DNA from: Lineus longissimus
Lineage: Eukaryota; Nemertea; Pilidiophora; Heteronemertea; Lineidae
Direction: 5' to 3'
NCBI RefSeq assembly: GCF_910592395.1
Contig: NC_088320.1
Location: 13,764,501 to 13,828,500, forward strand
Length of the DNA: 64,000 bases
Positions 59,915 to 64,000 of the stretch are shown here, piece after piece. The translations under genes were made by a program, and so were the position numbers. How positions within the stretch are numbered: the first letter of the stretch is position 1; every line of letters starts with the position of its first letter. The notes below the pieces were generated by a model that was not told the DNA's origin, did no database searches, and saw only the letters and a list, made by a program, of their open reading frames with translations.

Positions 59915-60494
59915 GCTGAAAGGGTGGATGTCGTCCTGGGTGCCGACAAATGGTACCCAGGTTCGAGATCGACTGGACAATAAGCACCCTGGGTGCCATT
60001 ACACTAGACAAATAGCACCCAGCTTCTTTTTGCCTGGCTTACGGAATTTAGGGACGAGGACGTTTCTTGCAATCTCGGTTTATCTCGCGCCGTGGTACTT
60101 GTGGCATTAGCAGTGCGCGAAATAAAAATAATAGATAAACAGAAAAAAACGCGTTTAGGCCTAAAGGTCTTTGAAAGCACATTTCGGATGATTTATTCAG
60201 AAAAGGTATATAGGAGGGATATATCCGAAATGTGCTTTCAAAGACCTATAGACCTAAACGCGTTTTTTTCTGTTTATCTGTTCTTTTTATTTCGAGCACT
60301 GCTAATGCCGCAAGTACCACGGCGCGAGATAAAACGAGATTGCAAGAAACGTCGTCCCTAAGATCCGTAAGCCAGGCAAAAAGAAGCTGGGTGCTGTTTG
60401 TCTAGTGTAATGGTACCCAGTGTGCTTATTGTCCAGTCGATCTCGAACCTGGGTACCATTTGTCGGCACCCAGGACGACATCCACCCTTTCAGC
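59915..60494. mobile_element. Fold-back transposon with 9-bp target-site duplication
   Basis: About 275-bp arms starting GCTGAAAGGGTGGATGTCGT are mirrored nearly completely, leaving a central spacer of about 30 bp near 60205. CTTAGTTGA flanks the element on both sides (59906-59914 and 60495-60503). A 9-bp duplication with long inverted arms is typical of Mutator-like or fold-back elements. The arms differ by scattered substitutions. ORFs inside are artefacts. Confidence 0.9.
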
Positions 60495-61160
60495 CTTAGT
60501 TGATTGTACGCTACACCATGTTTACACTCGCAAAGGAAATGCGCTTCCGTTTCGACTGCTGTTTATATCAAGCAGGGTATAGATACTAGTAATCAATCTT
60601 GTATTGTTTAGAGTAGAATGAGGCTTGTTTATACACCTCTGGTTATGTAATAATCACACAAAGCAGCAGTGACCCATATCATCAACTCAAAGGATGTGTT
60701 GAACCCTCCTGCTCGCTGTTCAATTAAAATGCATCTAGAGTGTAGCCATTCCAATCAGGCTTCGAAAGTTATATTATATAATAGGGAGGGCGGCGGATTT
60801 ATGGAACAGCTATTGTTTGGGTTTTAGGGATTAGGTTCACGCTTCGGTCTGAAACTATTGACTACTTGAGAGAAGACGAAGCAAAATTTGAATTGGGATC
60901 AAGGGCTGTAGAAACCTAATGTTCTTGATCTATTGTTTAGGGAGCTGGTAAGGTCCTTGCGGGTTGACGCCTACATCTGGTTCTCTCTCAACTAGTGGAA
61001 CCCCTCCGATTGGTTTTAAGATGCCCATCGATCTGCACCTCAGGAAAGTGACATATTGTTCACAAGTTCATTCGTACTACAGAGAGGTGGCAACGACTAA
61101 AACTGTCATTGTTGAGATAATAAGTTCGGTTTCTCTACTTCTTTCTGGTTTTTTTTCCAG

Positions 61161-61339
61161 GAATCAATGCGCATGCGGTGATGCGCTGAAAGATGCACGG
61201 CTTCTGTCGGAAACGTTATGCTCCATAAAATGTACGGACTTTCCATCACACTTCTGCGGAGGGAAGACGACAAGTACTCGGGATACTTACATCTACTCAG
61301 TCTATCATAGCGCTTTCTCTGGCGTCCCCTTTAAGAAAA
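61161..61339 (+). CDS. WSC domain 3, second half exon
   Basis: After a strong acceptor (TTTTTTTTCCAG) the exon joins in phase 2 and encodes NQCACGDALKDARLLSETLC, then SIK-C-TDFPSHF-CGG and 'YIYSVY', the canonical end of a WSC domain, and stops at a GTAAGA donor in phase 1 (61340). A further exon must follow; none was recognised before the window end, so the gene probably continues beyond 64000. The preceding intron is 4.5 kb and filled with mobile elements. Confidence 0.9.
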
Positions 61340-61384
61340 GTAAGATTATACTTGAAGCTGACATGTATACATAAAAACCAAAGG

Positions 61385-62820
61385 GAGACAAGACCACTAA
61401 TGAATATTCATAGGTTGGAGGGTCCAGGCCTATCTATTAGACGAGTGCATGTTTTTTACTCTCAAGTACATATTTGGAGAGGTATTGAAAAATATTTGTT
61501 GTGGCAAGTCTACAGATATAAAGAAATTATTTGATGAAAAAATTAATTTCGAATTTTGCTAATTTGGTAATAGGGGGCGTGTTTTGAGTTTTTTCTGCCA
61601 GTTGGCTGAAAAGAGTGGAAATATCAAAGTCTGTCTAATTTGTCGATTAAAAAAAAATTTCCGTGGTCAATCACCATTTTATTTTTCACCATTTACTTGC
61701 CCGACTGTCCGGAATAACATAATCTAAATTTCAGATTCACAACACCACGCGTTCTTTGATGTGTCGCGGTCAAACATTGACAATTTAACTGCTAAAAGGC
61801 TTAAAAAATCAATTGTGGTCTTGTCTCTATTTACACTACATTTTGGGTCAATATAGTGAAAAATTTGAATGTGCTCAAATCACTCTAATTCATTTAGAAT
61901 ATTGTATTGCTGATGATTTAAGGTCAAAACAAGCTAAAATAATGAGAAAAAAACTTAATTTGACCCAAATAAGAGTCAACCTAACCCCGGTCTAAGTTCG
62001 GTTTCATTTTTACAAGTCTTGTTGTGTTGCCATTCATTTTGTAATTTCTTTGAAACTTCTTAGGCCTTGATTCTGAAAGTTGTTCCCTAAGCAGCAAAGA
62101 TATTCCTAAATCACATCCTAAAGTTTCAGCTCCATAGCTTGCTTATTCTGGCCAGGGCAGGTCTTTGAATTTGGTGCTGTTGGGTGCAAAATCATGACTT
62201 TTTGTCGATTTTGTCCTCTTTCGTCGCTTTGGCACAGTTGTACCACTCTTTGAAATGTCTCTCATTTCTCCAAAAATGTCCAGATATGACTTTCCTTTGT
62301 TGGAGAGTTGTGGGATGTCATGTACATTAGTTTGAAAAAAATCTCAAAATGTTAACCCCTGAAATGTACCTTCATTGAGACAAGACCACTAATGAATATT
62401 CATAGGTTGGAGGGTCCAGGCCTATCTATTAGACGAGTGCATGTTTTTTACTCTCAAGTACATATTTGGAGAGGTATTGAAAAAATATTTGTTGTGGCAA
62501 GTCTACAGATATAAAGAAATTATTTGATGAAAAAATTAATTTCGAATTTTGCTAATTTGGTAATAGGGGGTGTGTTTTGAGTTTTTTCTGCCAGTTGGCT
62601 GAAAAGAGTGGAAATATCAAAGTCTGTCCAATTTGTCGATTAAAAAAAAATTTCCGTGGTCAATCACCATTTTATTTTTCACCATTTACTTGCCCGACTG
62701 TCCGGAATAACATAATCTAAATTTCAGATTCACAACACCACGCGTTCTTTGATGCGTCGCGGTCAAACATTGACAATTTAACTGCTAAAAGGCTTAAAAA
62801 ATCAATTGTGGTCTTGTCTC
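61385..62820. mobile_element. Composite of two 444-bp direct copies with TIRs
   Basis: Copies at 61385-61827 and 62377-62820 are almost identical, each starting GAGACAAGACCAC and ending GTGGTCTTGTCTC (inverted ends). They bracket 549 bp of unrelated sequence (61828-62376). The outer flanks share AAGG (AAGG before 61385 and after 62820), whereas the inner flanks do not, so the whole 1.44-kb structure may have inserted as one unit. No transposase frame was seen. Confidence 0.8.
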
Positions 62821-62908
62821 AAGGGGCCAGGTTTCAGCAAATGAAAATATCACCCTCGTATTACGTTTCCTTTGTGTTTGGCCCCGTCACCGATCGCATT
62901 TTTCACAT

Positions 62909-63084
62909 CCTGACCCTATGTATTGACATTGCTCAGCTTTCAGACAACGCGCGTCAATACCTTGACGAAGGATACACCTTGAATATGTATGCGATCTATT
63001 TCAAACTGAAGTTGATCTGCTATTACTCACTCATAAACGGCATCGCTGTACACATAACGGTAGCAAGTTAGCGTGATGCCACTT
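62909..63084. repeat. Dispersed repeat, inverted copy of 32872-33057
   Basis: Diverged reverse complement of the 32.9-kb copy, ending AGTTAGCGTGATGCCACT. The ORF at 62808-63071 runs through it and is not considered a gene. Confidence 0.75.
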
Positions 63085-63711
63085 ACACTCTCATTTGTGG
63101 TTCGTTCTGAACCCAGCTGTTTTAGAATCGATAACATATTAAGACGATCTTGATTGATTATTGTTGTGCAAAATGTTCCGAGTATCCCTTACGCGTGTGC
63201 AGGGAGATGCATTTGGCTGTTGCCAGTTGCCAAATGAAGTTGCCAACCCACCTCCGATGTGTCCTGATATTAGTAAAGCAACCGGCGCCAGAAAACACGC
63301 ACGCTCGTCCACCATTTTTTAACGCCGTTTGAAACTAAGCTGACGGTCGTACAAAACATGGCGGCCGGGCGTTTTTGTGTTTTAACTCTGCTGATTGGGG
63401 TTATATGCATGCATGATCAGCTTTAAAACACATTTATGAATTAGAGTGCTCGATATGCGGACCTTCATGTTACCAGGCGGTTCACGTTATTCGCGTTGTT
63501 TGTTCGTTGAATGAAGACTACTGATGAAAAGATTGACACATGTTCACAACAGCATTTTTGATCTGTCGTTGTGTTCTGCTGTACCTTTTGCTAGGAATAG
63601 CACAAGTTGTCACGCTGGGGCAGAAAACAATTCAAGAATAATTTTAGAATAACTTGAACTCCGTGAGTTTCTAGCAATTTATAGAGCCATTTACGTTTTC
63701 TAAGCAAGTCA
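63085..63711. other. No gene recognised
   Basis: No exon-like ORF, and no WSC first-half motif that could follow the 61161-61339 exon. Confidence 0.4.
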
Positions 63712-63966
63712 AGCACTTTTATTTCAGTAATCAATAAATCAAGCGTTTATTTAACGGTGTTAATTTGGATTTAGTAGTAAAGGTTAGTTTAACTTAAAAT
63801 ATCATTGGCAGCATTGAACTAAGTTCAGTTTAACTAAAAGCACTTTTATTTCAGTAATCAATAAATCAAGCGTTTATTTAACGGTGTTAATTTGGATTTA
63901 GTAGTAAAGGTTAGTTTAACTTAAAATATCATTGGCAGCATTGAACTAAGTTCAGTTTAACTAAAA
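63712..63966. repeat. 127-bp tandem duplication
   Basis: The sequence from AGCACTTTTATTTCAGTAAT to AGTTCAGTTTAACTAAA occurs twice in succession with essentially no differences, so it is recent or an assembly artefact. Confidence 0.95.
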
Positions 63967-64000
63967 GTAATGGAAGTGACTACTTGGCAAGCCCGGTGTA

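Overview
The window looks like nuclear DNA of an animal, most likely a marine invertebrate. The evidence is GT-AG introns, secreted multi-domain proteins with WSC and PAN/apple-like modules, tRNA-derived SINE-like sequence, and a mixed load of LINEs, a Penelope-like element and PIF/Harbinger, pogo and mariner-type DNA transposon relics. No bacterial operons, rRNA or CRISPR array was seen. I cannot name the phylum from sequence alone.

The main gene occupies 45.5-61.3 kb on the + strand. It starts with a single 6.25-kb exon encoding a signal peptide and about 2,080 residues of hydrophilic, internally repeated, probably disordered extracellular protein. Three WSC domains follow, each split over two exons with the phase pattern 1-2/2-1. 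The last exon seen still ends on a splice donor, so the gene runs past the window or has a further exon I could not recognise. A stop-containing cysteine-rich exon lies between the two exons of WSC domain 2 and could end a short isoform. Intron 6 is packed with four mobile elements.

Upstream, 33.9-35.8 kb holds the probable last two exons of a second secreted cysteine-rich gene. Both encode a module with the same C-x-C-(12)-C-(8)-C spacing and are joined in phase 1. Weaker gene traces are a PAN/apple-like exon (16.7-17.0 kb), a minus-strand terminal exon with its own poly(A) signal (11.1-11.3 kb), an orphan ORF of more than 300 codons (19.6-20.7 kb) and a small ORF with a possible signal peptide (36.3 kb).

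The rest is repeat-dominated. A block of about 3.1 kb at the window start recurs at 20.8-26.5 kb. The second copy carries a 5'-truncated L1-type LINE flanked by a perfect 14-bp target duplication, and the first copy preserves the empty site. From 3 to 20 kb there are DNA-transposon relics, a broken LINE carrying an insertion, and several hairpin MITEs. At 29.2-29.9 kb there is a 38-bp minisatellite. At 44.2-45.4 kb, just upstream of the main gene, a PIF/Harbinger-like element contains a nested TA-flanked MITE.
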